From Sphingobacteriales bacterium (GTDB lineage: Bacteria; Bacteroidota; Bacteroidia; Chitinophagales; UBA2359): 64,000 nt of DNA. The stretch is taken from contig JADJJT010000001.1 of NCBI GenBank assembly GCA_016706405.1, positions 620,001 to 684,000 of the forward strand, given 5' to 3'. This document shows positions 8,787 to 18,169 of this stretch, in pieces; positions within the stretch are counted from its first letter, which is position 1, and each line of letters begins with the position of its first letter. Under the pieces are notes generated by a model. It was given only the letters and a program-made list of their open reading frames with translations, was not told where the DNA came from and did no database searches. Made by a program: the position numbers and the translations under genes.

Positions 8787-9766
8787 ATATTGAAACTATA
8801 AAAACACGAGTGCAATTTGAGCAAATTCTTAAAGATTTTGCCCCGGTATTGTATGGGCAACACAATTTACCCAATTTACTTTGCCACGAGGCCATAGACA
8901 AAAATTTTGACCAAGGTTTTGTGCTTTATGCCAACAATGAAACTAAGGCTACAGCCTGCGTTATTAAAAATCCGGATTTGTTTTTCAAAAATGAAAAAGC
9001 TGTTTGCATCGCCTTTTACGAATGTGTGGAAGATATCCGGATAGCTGAAAAATTATTGCATTCTGCAGTAGATTATTGCAAAGAGCAAGGCTATAAATAC
9101 CTCATTGGCCCCATGAATGGCTCTACCTGGAACGCCTACCGTTTTGCCGTTGAGCCAATAACCGACAGCTATATAAGCGAGCCATTTCATAAATCATATT
9201 ACGCAAATCAGTTTGAAAATTTTGGCTTTGAAATCCTTGCCGAATATATAACCCAAATAGACACAACTTTGCATTTGCCCGATGCCCCAAAAATATTGAA
9301 CAAAGAAATTACATTTCGTACCTTAGACAAAAACAATTACGAAACAGAAATGAAAACAATCTTTGCGTTTTGTAAAGATATTTTTTATAACAATTTTTTA
9401 TACACCGAAATCAGTGAAAATGCTTTTTTGGAGAAATACATGGCTTTAAAAAATATTATTAACCCCAACTTTGTAATTATTGCCGAAGACAAAGGCGAAG
9501 TAGTGGGGCTAATTCTTGCCCTCCACGACCATTACTGCCAACATAGCAAGCGAATAATTGTAAAAACACTTGCCCGAAAACGGGGCGAGCGTTACGCTGG
9601 GGTTGCACACGAACTCTCGCGAAGAATTACAATGCTTGCCTTGCAACTAAATTACCAAAGCATTTTGCACGCTTTTATGCACCAAGCCAACGCTTCAACA
9701 AACATATCGAGGTTATTTTCGGGCGAGCCTTTCAGAAAGTACAAACTTTATTACACCGCAGTATGA
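8783..9766 (+). CDS. GNAT-like N-acyltransferase
   Basis: 327 residues. IGPMNGSTWNAYRF near residue 110 and the AEDKGEVVGLILALHDHY segment near residue 235 match a group of large GNAT-fold proteins often found beside acyl-CoA synthetase or lipid genes. The usual acetyl-CoA loop (R/Q-x-x-G-x-G/A) is represented only by ARKRGERYAGVAHEL, so the exact acyl donor is open. It sits immediately before an acyl-adenylate synthetase (ATGA overlap), making it the natural acceptor of that enzyme's activated acyl group (inference). It is soluble, with no signal peptide. Confidence 0.65.
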   Translation: MNIETIKTRVQFEQILKDFAPVLYGQHNLPNLLCHEAIDKNFDQGFVLYANNETKATACVIKNPDLFFKNEKAVCIAFYECVEDIRIAEKLLHSAVDYCKEQGYKYLIGPMNGSTWNAYRFAVEPITDSYISEPFHKSYYANQFENFGFEILAEYITQIDTTLHLPDAPKILNKEITFRTLDKNNYETEMKTIFAFCKDIFYNNFLYTEISENAFLEKYMALKNIINPNFVIIAEDKGEVVGLILALHDHYCQHSKRIIVKTLARKRGERYAGVAHELSRRITMLALQLNYQSILHAFMHQANASTNISRLFSGEPFRKYKLYYTAV

Positions 9767-11235
9767 TAAACGAAAACATAACATCGTTGTTTTACAAGGC
9801 GTGCAAAAATTTTCCGGAACGGCACGCAGTTATTCAAGAAAAACGCGCGGTTACCTTTAGCCAGCTTGAGCTTGAAGTAGCCCGCACCATTGCCTACTTC
9901 GAAAAAAAAGGCATTAAAAAAGGCGATAGGGTTTTGGTTTTTGTTGGCATGAGCATTGATTTGTACCGGATTGTTCTTGCCTTGTTTTCAATGGGTGCGG
10001 TTGCTGTTTTTGTAGATGAATGGGTAAATACCGAGCGGCTTTCGTTGTGCTGTAAAATTGCCAAATGCAAGGCCATAATTGCGCCTTTACCCTACCGAAT
10101 TATAGGGCTGTTTATCGCCGAAATAAGAAAAATTCCAATTTTCCTTAACCATAAAAAACAAACAGAAACAAGCATAAAAACAAGTACCGAACCAACTGCC
10201 GCATCAGATTCGGCCTTGATTACCTTCACTACCGGAAGCACCGGCACTCCCAAAGCCGCCGACCGCAGCCACGGATTTTTGAAAGCACAGTTTGACGCGC
10301 TTACCCCGTTGATAAAAGGAAAAGCAAGCATGACCATGTTGCCGGTTGTGTTGTTGCTCAATCTTGGTTTGGGCATCACTTCGGTAATTGCAGACTTTAA
10401 AACAGCTAAACCAAAAAAATTTAAGGCGCAAAAAATTTTAACACAAATAAAAAAATACGAGGTGGACAGCCTCATTGCCTCGCCGTATTATTTGCTTGAA
10501 TTGGCAAAGGCAACACAAGAAAAAACCAGTTTAAAGCATATTATTTCCGGAGGAGCCGCTATATTTGCATCGGATGCCAAAATAATTTCAGCCAGTTTTT
10601 CTAATGCAAATTTTACAGTGGTTTATGGCTCAACCGAGGCCGAGCCAATTAGCCATTGCCAAGCAAACGAACTAATTGAGTGTAAAAACGATTTCGGGCT
10701 TTTGGCCGGAAAACCAGTGTCGTCTGTCGCCTTAAAAATTATGCCACCTCAAAAATTGCCGCACACCACCGAAAAAGTATTGAATAATTTAGAACTACCA
10801 CAGGGCAATATCGGCGAAATAATTGTGAGTGGAAATGCCGTAAACAAAACCTATATAGATAATCCGGAAGCGGTGGCCGAAAATAAAATTATCACCGAAA
10901 AAATCATTTGGCACCGCACAGGCGACAGCGGCTATTTAAACGAACAAGGCAATTTGTTTTTAACAGGGCGCACCGCTCAAATAATTGAACATAATAAAAA
11001 AGTTTATTACCCGTTTGTAATAGAAAATAAACTGAAAAATATAGAAGGCGTAAAATTGGGAACCTTGATTTTATGGAACAATAAATTGATTTTAGCACTT
11101 TGCACAACAGATTCTTTTAGCGAAAATTTATTATCCGGAATTGAATATGACGAAATACGGTATTTCAAATCATTACCGCTTGACCCGCGACACTATTCAA
11201 AAATTGATTACCAAAAATTGACTCAATTATTGTAA
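9763..11235 (+). CDS. AMP-dependent acyl synthetase, OleC-like
   Basis: 490 residues of the adenylate-forming (ANL) superfamily. The P-loop TFTTGSTGTPK occupies residues 154-164, with VVYGSTEAEPISH, the hinge region WHRTGDSGYL and TGRTAQII downstream. The text around the P-loop (AADRSHGFLKAQFDAL) resembles OleC/fatty-acyl ligases of olefin beta-lactone pathways, but oleA, oleB and oleD are absent, so a plain acyl-AMP or acyl-CoA role is more likely. The C-terminal subdomain is short and lacks an obvious catalytic lysine motif, as in OleC-like proteins. It is the last gene of the seven-gene run; no clear terminator follows. Confidence 0.82.
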   Translation: MINENITSLFYKACKNFPERHAVIQEKRAVTFSQLELEVARTIAYFEKKGIKKGDRVLVFVGMSIDLYRIVLALFSMGAVAVFVDEWVNTERLSLCCKIAKCKAIIAPLPYRIIGLFIAEIRKIPIFLNHKKQTETSIKTSTEPTAASDSALITFTTGSTGTPKAADRSHGFLKAQFDALTPLIKGKASMTMLPVVLLLNLGLGITSVIADFKTAKPKKFKAQKILTQIKKYEVDSLIASPYYLLELAKATQEKTSLKHIISGGAAIFASDAKIISASFSNANFTVVYGSTEAEPISHCQANELIECKNDFGLLAGKPVSSVALKIMPPQKLPHTTEKVLNNLELPQGNIGEIIVSGNAVNKTYIDNPEAVAENKIITEKIIWHRTGDSGYLNEQGNLFLTGRTAQIIEHNKKVYYPFVIENKLKNIEGVKLGTLILWNNKLILALCTTDSFSENLLSGIEYDEIRYFKSLPLDPRHYSKIDYQKLTQLL

Positions 11236-11314
11236 TTTTATTGAAGTTGAAGAAGAAAACAAGCGCTAAAACTGCTATGGCAATAAGGTTGCAAAAAATA
11301 AAAATGCCAATCAA

Positions 11315-12811
11315 ATGAAAACAAAAACGCTGTTTCTATGTCTTATGGCGGTTGCTGCGGCATGTTCGGCACAAAACGTGCTTACGCCTGAATGGGTAAA
11401 ATCAAAAGCAAGCCCCGTTGGGGGAAATGCAGAGTCGTGGGGCATAGCTATAGACCAAAGTGGAAATTTTTATTGGACAGTTAGCGTGGACAGCAGCGGC
11501 CAAGGACTTGATATTCTTTGCTATAAGTTTGATGCCGATGGTAATTCGCTGTGGACAAATCCGTTTTTTTATGGCGGCGCAAGCACACAACACGCATTTG
11601 CCTGCAATGCTAAAGATACTGCCTTATATATTGGTGGCCGGTACTGCCCTTTGACAGGTTTTTCGTGTGATATGCTTTTGCTGAAAGTGGATAAAAACAA
11701 CGGCTCGCTAATATGGGGCAAGACAAAAGATTTTGGCTATTCCGGATATGACGAAGTAGATGGGCTTGTTGTTCAAAACGATGGAATATATTGCACTGGT
11801 TGGGCGCAGGCTTTGCAAACAGGCCCGTATCAGTTAGATATTGGCTTGTGGAAAGTAGATTTTAATGGAAATACAATATGGTCGAACTATTTTGGCAAGG
11901 CCAGCACCGCCGAACATCAGGACGGACACATTGTAATTGATGCCAACAATATTTATTGCGCGGGTTTATGGGATGGCAAAAGTATAGCCAATGCCTACAA
12001 TGGCGCTGCCTTTGTGGGTAAATTTTCTAAAACAGACGGCTCTTTTATTGACTCTACCCTGTTTGGCTACCCTTCTAATGCCCTTTTTGATGCTGAGAAC
12101 GCGCTAGGTATGGCCACAGACGGAACTTACCTATACCTTACGGGTTATACAACGCCTGTTGATGCGAACGATTGGCAAATTTTTGTCGCTAAATTTGATA
12201 AAAACCTGCAGCAAATATGGTATCAGACGTGGGGCGGCAGCAGTAGCGAAGCGGCAAGAGGCATTGCCGTAAGCAAGGGAAAAGTATTTGTTGCCGGAGT
12301 AACCCAGTCGCCCGAATTTAATTTGGGCGGCGCAGCCGATGCCGTTCTGCTGGTTTACGATACTACCGGAAATTTTATTGCCTACAAAACATGGGGCGAC
12401 ACCTTAGACAATGGTTTCAGAGATATTGCCATTTTAGATGATGCTATTTATATTTCGGGCAGTTCGGGCAAAAATTTATTTGGCGGCGGCAGCAGCGACA
12501 ATGGGTTTGCAATGAAGGTGGACCTTAGCACGATTCTTACCTCAATTAACGAAATCAAACCAAACTCGTATTATTTGAATATTTGTTTCAACCCATCTTA
12601 TACGTCTAATAATGCCGTCATCAGCACAAATTTTGACCTCGACAAGGCAACCTTGGCTATTTATAATATATCTGGTGAGCAAGTTTTTTCCATACCTCAA
12701 TATAAAGGCAAACAGGTTAACCTACATTTGGAGAATCTTCGAAAAGGAATATATATTTTGTTTCTTGCCAAAGACGGGCAAACAGTAGCAAAAAAATTTA
12801 TTATTGACTGA
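11315..12811 (+). CDS. Secreted beta-propeller-like protein with T9SS C-terminal domain
   Basis: 498 residues. A signal peptide (MKTKTLFLCLMAVAAACSAQ) precedes repeated blades with a W-G and D-x-D/N-G-N pattern (FDADGNSLWTN, FNGNTIWSNYFG, LQQIWYQTWGGSSSEAARG), resembling SBBP-type beta-propellers. The last 80 residues (LAIYNISGEQVF, LRKGIYILFLAKDGQ, KKFIID) are a type A T9SS sorting domain, so the product should be exported through the outer membrane and attached to the surface. It begins 79 bases after the acyl synthetase gene but is probably an independent unit. No enzymatic motif was seen. Confidence 0.8.
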   Translation: MKTKTLFLCLMAVAAACSAQNVLTPEWVKSKASPVGGNAESWGIAIDQSGNFYWTVSVDSSGQGLDILCYKFDADGNSLWTNPFFYGGASTQHAFACNAKDTALYIGGRYCPLTGFSCDMLLLKVDKNNGSLIWGKTKDFGYSGYDEVDGLVVQNDGIYCTGWAQALQTGPYQLDIGLWKVDFNGNTIWSNYFGKASTAEHQDGHIVIDANNIYCAGLWDGKSIANAYNGAAFVGKFSKTDGSFIDSTLFGYPSNALFDAENALGMATDGTYLYLTGYTTPVDANDWQIFVAKFDKNLQQIWYQTWGGSSSEAARGIAVSKGKVFVAGVTQSPEFNLGGAADAVLLVYDTTGNFIAYKTWGDTLDNGFRDIAILDDAIYISGSSGKNLFGGGSSDNGFAMKVDLSTILTSINEIKPNSYYLNICFNPSYTSNNAVISTNFDLDKATLAIYNISGEQVFSIPQYKGKQVNLHLENLRKGIYILFLAKDGQTVAKKFIID

Positions 12812-12859
12812 TATTTGCCGTTTACTTAAAAACCTGCTTCCTCCGGAAAGTTTTTTGCC

Positions 12860-13313
12860 TTAATTTTTAATGCATTTTATCGCTTCGGCCATAGTGCCAT
12901 TCTTAATAATTCTTATGGTATATATTCCGGCAGGTTTGTTAGATAAGTTTATTGGAATTGTATTTTTCCCTTTCGATAAATTTACATTTTGTAGTTGTAA
13001 TTTTTCGCCCAAGATATTGTATATTTCTAAAACGACCTCCGGATGCTGCGCCTCTGAATCTATTTCCACCTCAATTATGCCATCAAAAGGATTAGGATAA
13101 ATACGGGCAGTACGACCTTTGGTGAGGGGTTGCTTGGGCAAACTGTTTATTATTTGAACAAACTCTGTGCAGCCAACATCCCAGGCTTTGCCTTGTGGCC
13201 TAAATTCGCCCAAGCAATCGGTATCGAAATAGGGAAGGCTAACGCCTGCATCTATTAAAATGCTGGTGCTCAATAAATTTCCTTGTGTACTGTCGGCAAA
13301 TTGGCTCCAGGTG
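12860..13313 (-). pseudogene. 3' fragment of a beta-helix surface protein, cut off by an IS element
   Basis: This minus-strand piece is open from the IS boundary and encodes the end of a surface protein: SILIDAGVSLPYFDTD, then a T9SS C-terminal domain (RIYPNPFDGIIEVEID, LEIYNILGEKLQL, LSNKPAGIYTIRII). Joining it to the piece at 14550-15700, and removing the element plus one copy of the 8-base target repeat, gives a continuous frame reading KNFFFTTWSQFADS across the scar and a protein of 534 residues. With the element in place it has no start or signal peptide of its own, apart from a TTG at 13273, so it is probably not expressed. Confidence 0.85.
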
Positions 13314-13396
13314 GTAAAAAAGGCTTAATGGACATTTTTTAGGCTAAAAACCTTCGAAAGCATTACTATTGTTAGCTTTGAGGACAATCAAAGGTT

Positions 13397-14319
13397 ATGA
13401 ATAAAAAATGCTTTTACTGTGGTAAAAGGTGTGTAAAGAAAAACGGACTTGTAAAAGGAGTTCAATTGTATAAGTGTGCTCATTGTGGGAAACAATTTTT
13501 AGGTGGCAACGCATCAATAACGAGCAAATATGGGAAGAATACAAAAGTGGTAAACAGACCTATTTGCAGTTAGCTCACAAGTATAATTGTTCTGTTAAAA
13601 CGATTCAAAGGCGGTTAGACAAGATTAAAATAGTGGCTACGAAAAAAACAGGTAGAGTAGTCGTTGTATTAATGGACACCACCTATTGGGGGCGGGGTTT
13701 TGGCGTAATGCTTTTTAAGATGCCTACACCAAAGAAAACCTTTTGAAATATTATGTAAAGACAGAGACCAATGGGCTGTATATAGAAGGAATTAAGGAGT
13801 TAAAAAGGCGAGGTTTTACTATTTCGGCTATTGTTTGTGACGGAAGAAAAGGCTTAATTGCGTCGTTTAAGGGTATTCCTGTTCAAATGTGCCAGTTTCA
13901 TCAAGCAGCAATAATTCGAAGATATTTGACCCGTAAGCCAAAGCTAAAAGCTGCACAAGAGCTGATGGATGTTGTAGATTTGATGAAGCAAACAGACAAA
14001 GAAAGCTTTGTCGGAGCATTAGGGCTATGGCTTGAAAAATGGAAAGTGTTTCTAAACGAGAGAACTGTAAATCCGACTACAAACAAATCGTTTTATACGC
14101 ATAAAAGGCTTAGAAGTGCTTATCGTAGTTTGAAGAATAATTTACCTTAGTTTGTTTACTTGGCACGATAACAGGGAACTTCAAATACCTAACACAACCA
14201 ATGCTATTGATGGACATTTCGCAGATTTAAAAAACAAATTAAGAAACCATAATGGCCTATCAATGAAACGGAAAATGAAATTTATAGATGGGTTTTTTAA
14301 AGGTATAAGGGCTTTCTGA
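13397..14319 (+). pseudogene. IS256-like transposase with N-terminal zinc ribbon, three frameshifts
   Basis: The ATG at 13397 opens a zinc-ribbon (CFYCGKRCVK, YKCAHCGKQF). The frame shifts near 13494-13500 into an HTH-containing stretch (WEEYKSGKQTYLQLAHKY, VKTIQRRLDKIK) and a DDE start (VVVLMDTTYWGRGFG). It shifts again near 13710-13716 into YYVKTETNGLYIEGIKEL, IVCDGRKGL and QMCQFHQAAIIRRYL. It shifts a third time near 14146 into WHDNRELQIPNTTNAIDGHF to LRNHNGLS, ending at TGA 14317. Each break is at or next to a T run. All motifs survive once frames are corrected, so inactivation is recent or reflects assembly indels. The enzyme is presumed inactive. Confidence 0.85.
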
Positions 14320-14323
14320 AAAT

Positions 14324-14357
14324 ATCAAAGGCTTACAATATACAGTAAGCCTTTGAT
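14324..14357 (+). terminator. Hairpin terminator inside the IS256-like element
   Basis: A 13-bp perfect stem, 14324-14336 (ATCAAAGGCTTAC) with 14345-14357 (GTAAGCCTTTGAT), and an 8-base loop, starts four bases after the transposase stop. The T-rich tract after it is weak. Probably the element's own transcription terminator. Confidence 0.6.
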
Positions 14358-14549
14358 AAGACATTTTCGTCAAGCATCTGTTTTATCCCTGACAAGTTGC
14401 TCCCCAGCAGAGCTTGTTTCCGTTTTTACAGACATGCAAAGAAATAAAATATTCAAGAATAATGTAAAAAAGTGAATAAAAAAACAGCATTAAAAATGTC
14501 CACTTGAACCAAGCGTCTAAAAAATAGCCTAATTTTTGTCCATTACTCC

Positions 14550-15700
14550 GTAAAAAAGAAATTTTTAGCGGTATCAACCTGATGAAGGGTGCCACTTATA
14601 TTGTTAAAAATAGCTGTTGTTTGGCTGTTTACGTTGGCTGGAGGGGCATCTGTTCTTGGAAAAATAACTACATTGTTTTTAATTTCGTGGTCGTTTCTGT
14701 CAAAGGTATATAATGAAAACATGCTTCCGCCTTTTTCATAATCAATGTCTCTTAAACGTCCGGCGGTGTTGTTGTAGGCTTTAAATCTTCCGGAATGAAC
14801 GGTTCCGGGGCCGTATGTATTCGTACTTGTTGTATCAAACATTTGAAATTCCATAAAACCATACTTTCTTGAGTTCCAAACAAAATTATTATATACCAGC
14901 AACTCTCCTACATCCTGGGCATCGGCGCGGTCAATGGAATAAGCCCTTCCCCGAATAAAATCGCCCTGATAATTTATACACCTGTTGTTGAATATTCTTC
15001 CTTCGCCTGACATAACAATAACGCCGTTATGAACAGTTCCGGCCAAATTGATATTGGTAAAGGTGTTATTGAATATATCAATGTCTCGGCCTAAACTTAT
15101 CTCAATTGCGGTGCCCTGCGTACCCGTTGTGCTGTCTATAACACAGTTTTTAACTACCGAATTATAGGCGTTGGGTAATGCAATAGAATTATAATTACAG
15201 TTGTCAACTGCAATGCCATCAATAATTATACTATCTCTTCTGGTTGCCTCTGTTCCGTCATAATCGGGCAGACCCTTAAATATCATCTGCACATCCTGAA
15301 TATTTCTGAACCGGAGGTTTTTTATTACATTTCCGTCACATTCTCCTTCAACATGCAAACCTCTATATTCGCCGTTGCGGAAAGTTATATTTTCAATATA
15401 CAAATCTACATTATTATACAATAAACTGTACCCCAAACCTCCATTATAGTCTATAATCACATCGTCCGAGCCAATAATATATATTCTGCTGCTGTGATTT
15501 TTAATTAATAAATAGTCATAAATTCCGGGATTAAGAAAAATTGTGTCGTTAGTTGACAACCCATAGGTAAAAAACCCATCATCAACAACTAAACTACCAG
15601 AACCGTCTCCAACCCAAACACTTTTTGCTTTAGCAATATGGGTAACAAGTATTAATAAAATAGCAATTTGTAAGCTTTTGTAAAAAAATTCCCCCTTCAT
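14550..15700 (-). pseudogene. 5' fragment of a right-handed beta-helix surface protein, interrupted by IS
   Basis: It starts at ATG 15700 with a signal peptide (MKGEFFYKSLQIAILLILVT) and shows the repetitive N/V/I ladder of parallel beta-helix proteins (VKNCVIDSTTG, IFNNTFTNINLAGT, IKNNVVIFPRTDA), as in pectate-lyase-like or glycan-binding proteins. The frame runs through the target duplication into the IS and stops at 14543 after only two foreign residues. The missing C-terminus with its T9SS sorting signal lies at 12860-13313. A truncated product would be exported to the periplasm but not secreted. No specific catalytic residues could be assigned. Confidence 0.85.
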
Positions 15701-16124
15701 AATTAGCTGTTTAATTTAAGTTCAAGGCACAAAGCTACGGTTTTTTGCCCCTGCTCGTTTTAAAAATCGCGGTTTAGCACGCTTGGATATTAAAGTAAAA
15801 CTTGCTAATTTTGTAGGAATAGTGAAAAATATTTGCCTTCGGGTACAAACTTGAAAATTAATGCCCCCTAAGCCCACCTAAACCATTTGCTATAAAGCTG
15901 TTTAAAAATTAGTTTATTGAACTAATTAGGAACTATGTGCCATTGAAGTAATTGCGAAACTAAGCCATCTATAAATATATTTTACCTTTTGTAGCCTGTT
16001 TTTACCTAAATAGTTTCTTAGTATAAAGTGTTTAAAATTGTCATGCCTTTTAAAGCTTAAACAAATTCTATGTGTCTATGTGGTTAATTATGTGGTTTAA
16101 CTCTTAAACAACTTCTTTATAAAA
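15701..16124. other. Intergenic region between divergent genes
   Basis: 424 bases, AT-rich, with no convincing gene. TAATTTTG at 15806-15813 fits the -7 consensus on the plus strand but is over 300 bases from the next start. The stretch beginning GCTTGGATATTAA at 15781 recurs as CGCTTGGATATTAATA near 55680, hinting at a short dispersed repeat. Confidence 0.4.
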
Positions 16125-16133
16125 TTGAACAAG

Positions 16134-16631
16134 ATGAGCGAACAACCGAAAATAAAATTAAAACTTACCACCACCGACAAGGCATTTGAAGTTTTAGGCT
16201 GGCTTTTTATTTTGGCAATTTGGGTTTTGACCCTTACAAACTATACAAACCTGCCCGACACTATTCCGACACATTTCAACGGGGCAGGGCAGGCAGACGG
16301 GTTTGGGCATAAAGCCATGATATTAATATTGCCCGTAATTGCTACTATTCTCTATGTTGGACTGACAGCACTAAACAAATTTCCGCACGCTTTTAACTAT
16401 CCGACCACCATAACCAACGACAACGCACTAAAACAATACACTTACGCGACCCAATTGGTTAGGTATTTAAAACTTATGGTTGTTCTTGTTTTTGGTGGAA
16501 TTGCCTTGCAAACAATCCGCTATGTAAACGGGCATACAAATGGGCTTGGAGTTTGGTTTTTGCCCTTAGCCTTAGCACTAATTTTTATACCCATATTATT
16601 TTTTGTTATAAAATCATATCAAACAAAATAG
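16134..16631 (+). CDS. DUF1648-domain membrane protein
   Basis: 165 residues from the ATG at 16134 (a TTG at 16125 is in frame). LPDTIPTHFNGAGQADGFGHK near residue 40 is the DUF1648 signature, found alone or in SdpI-type immunity proteins. Four hydrophobic segments are expected. The SdpI half is absent, so an immunity role should not be assumed. It is a single gene with no close same-strand neighbour and function unknown. Confidence 0.75.
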   Translation: MSEQPKIKLKLTTTDKAFEVLGWLFILAIWVLTLTNYTNLPDTIPTHFNGAGQADGFGHKAMILILPVIATILYVGLTALNKFPHAFNYPTTITNDNALKQYTYATQLVRYLKLMVVLVFGGIALQTIRYVNGHTNGLGVWFLPLALALIFIPILFFVIKSYQTK

Positions 16632-16828
16632 CGAGGCCAAAAAAGTACTGGCGCTAAGGTTTGTACTATACAGAAAAAACGAGATTACATGGCGGGCAGA
16701 TTTGTATCAATGCAAAGCGATTTGCCCTATTTGGCATTTTTTTATTTCCGGATACTGCTGCTTACCTAAAAAATTGTTTAAAAATGGCCACTAAAACAAC
16801 TAATTTATAATTAGTCTAAATAAAGTTT

Positions 16829-16836
16829 TATATTTG
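16829..16836 (+). promoter_or_regulatory. Candidate -7 element before the porin gene
   Basis: TATATTTG matches TAnnTTTG and lies 25 bases before the ATG at 16861. Its position inside the longer possible reading frame argues that translation begins at 16861 and not further upstream. Confidence 0.5.
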
Positions 16837-16860
16837 CGGCCAGAAAATCAATATGCTGCA

Positions 16861-18135
16861 ATGATTAAAAAAGGTCTTATATTGTTATTTTTGTGTCCAC
16901 TTGGTCTCTTAGCCCAAACAGACTCATTGCCCGGCAATAGCAATACTTTTTTAGAAAAACTATCTCGTTTTTCCTTGTCGGGGTATGGCGCAATGAATTA
17001 CTACAATTACAACTGGCAAACCGACAGCGTAAAACGCAACGCCATAGACAACGAACGCTTTGTGCTGGAAATTGGCTATCGGTGGAACAACAAAATAAAA
17101 CTTAACACAGAAATTGAATTTGAACACGGCGGCACAGGCGTAGAAGTTGAATTTGACCGCTTTGAAGAGTTTGGCGAATTTGAATACGAAGTGAGCAAAG
17201 GTGGCGAAGTATTAGTGGAACAAATGAACCTTGAGTTTGAACTGCGCCCAGCATTACAACTAAAAATAGGCCGGATAAAAGTACCCTTTGCCCTAATGTA
17301 CAAACGCGACGAGCCTACCGACTACCTAACGGCAACGGCCTCGGAAATGGAAATGCAAATTTTACCCGAAAACTGGACCGAAAATGGCCTATTGCTAAAA
17401 GGAGGCTTTAAACAACAAAATAAATGGCAATACCATATAGCCCTTGTAAATGGATTAGACAATAGTGCATTTAGTTCGGCAAACTGGATTAAGCGCGGCA
17501 ATCAAATGCGTTTTGAAATGGTAAATGCCCAAAATTTTGCCCTTTCCGGACGCTTGGATTACCGCCCAAACAACAATTTTTTAATTGGCATTTCGGGTTA
17601 TGGCAGCCGAACCACCTCCGACAATCGCCCTAAACCCGATTTAAAAGTTAACACACCCATTGGCTTGGGCGAACTGCATATTCAATACACCAAAAAGCCC
17701 TTGGCAATTAATGGCATGGTGTTTTATGGTGCCATGGGCAACTCCGAAGCCCTGTCTAATAATAATCGAAATCTTTCGAACAATTTGAATGTAAAACGAA
17801 CACCAGTAGCGGCAGCAGCTATTGGCGGCTTTGCCGAACTGGGTTTGACACTTATAGGTAAAGAGGGTTTGTGGGCTAAAAACTTTAAACAAAACTGCTT
17901 AATTTATGGGCGCTTTGACTACTACGACACCCAATTTACCACCGAAGGCTTAATTTTTAATAATCCACGTTGGGAAAGGCAGTCGTGGACATTTGGAACA
18001 GTCTATAAAATTATTGACGATGTTCAATTAAAAGCCCAATACACCATCCGGAAAGTAGGCGCACCCGCCCCTACCAGCATAAACGGCGGCAGGCTTGAAC
18101 GAACATTTGTTGCAGGTTTTGCTTTTGAATTTTAA
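16861..18135 (+). CDS. Outer-membrane porin-like beta-barrel
   Basis: 424 residues. A signal peptide (MIKKGLILLFLCPLGLLAQ) precedes alternating aromatic/polar strands (LSGYGAMNYYNYNW, FVLEIGYRWNNKIKLNTEIEFEH, LKIGRIKVPFALMYKR) ending in phenylalanine, the usual C-terminal residue of outer-membrane barrels. It resembles phosphate-selective-porin-type proteins. It is followed by an imelysin-like lipoprotein and a di-haem lipoprotein, a grouping known from other Bacteroidota and usually tied to metal, mainly iron, acquisition. It probably supplies the outer-membrane pore for that system (inference). The start at 16861 is supported by the promoter element and the signal peptide. Confidence 0.75.
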   Translation: MIKKGLILLFLCPLGLLAQTDSLPGNSNTFLEKLSRFSLSGYGAMNYYNYNWQTDSVKRNAIDNERFVLEIGYRWNNKIKLNTEIEFEHGGTGVEVEFDRFEEFGEFEYEVSKGGEVLVEQMNLEFELRPALQLKIGRIKVPFALMYKRDEPTDYLTATASEMEMQILPENWTENGLLLKGGFKQQNKWQYHIALVNGLDNSAFSSANWIKRGNQMRFEMVNAQNFALSGRLDYRPNNNFLIGISGYGSRTTSDNRPKPDLKVNTPIGLGELHIQYTKKPLAINGMVFYGAMGNSEALSNNNRNLSNNLNVKRTPVAAAAIGGFAELGLTLIGKEGLWAKNFKQNCLIYGRFDYYDTQFTTEGLIFNNPRWERQSWTFGTVYKIIDDVQLKAQYTIRKVGAPAPTSINGGRLERTFVAGFAFEF

Positions 18136-18169
18136 ACTAAATAATATATATATAAATCACTTTAAAAAA

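Larger units (their letters stand above)
13322..14549 (+). mobile_element. IS256-like insertion sequence (variant zinc-binding type), degenerate
   Basis: About 1228 bp bounded by imperfect terminal inverted repeats: GGCTTAATGGACA at the left (13322) and GGAGTAATGGACA read inward from the right (14549), continuing as TTAGGCTA-like sequence. An 8-base direct repeat GTAAAAAA flanks it (13314-13321 and 14550-14557), consistent with the 8-9 base duplications of the IS256 group. It interrupts a minus-strand surface-protein gene. The transposase is frameshifted. A terminator-like hairpin lies after the transposase. Confidence 0.85.

Noticed and set aside
9763..11235. Complete olefin (OleABCD) pathway
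   Set aside because: Only an OleC-like synthetase is present; no OleA thiolase, OleB hydrolase or OleD reductase is in the cluster.
16134..16631. SdpI-type toxin immunity protein
   Set aside because: Only the DUF1648 half is present; the SdpI domain is missing and no toxin gene is nearby.
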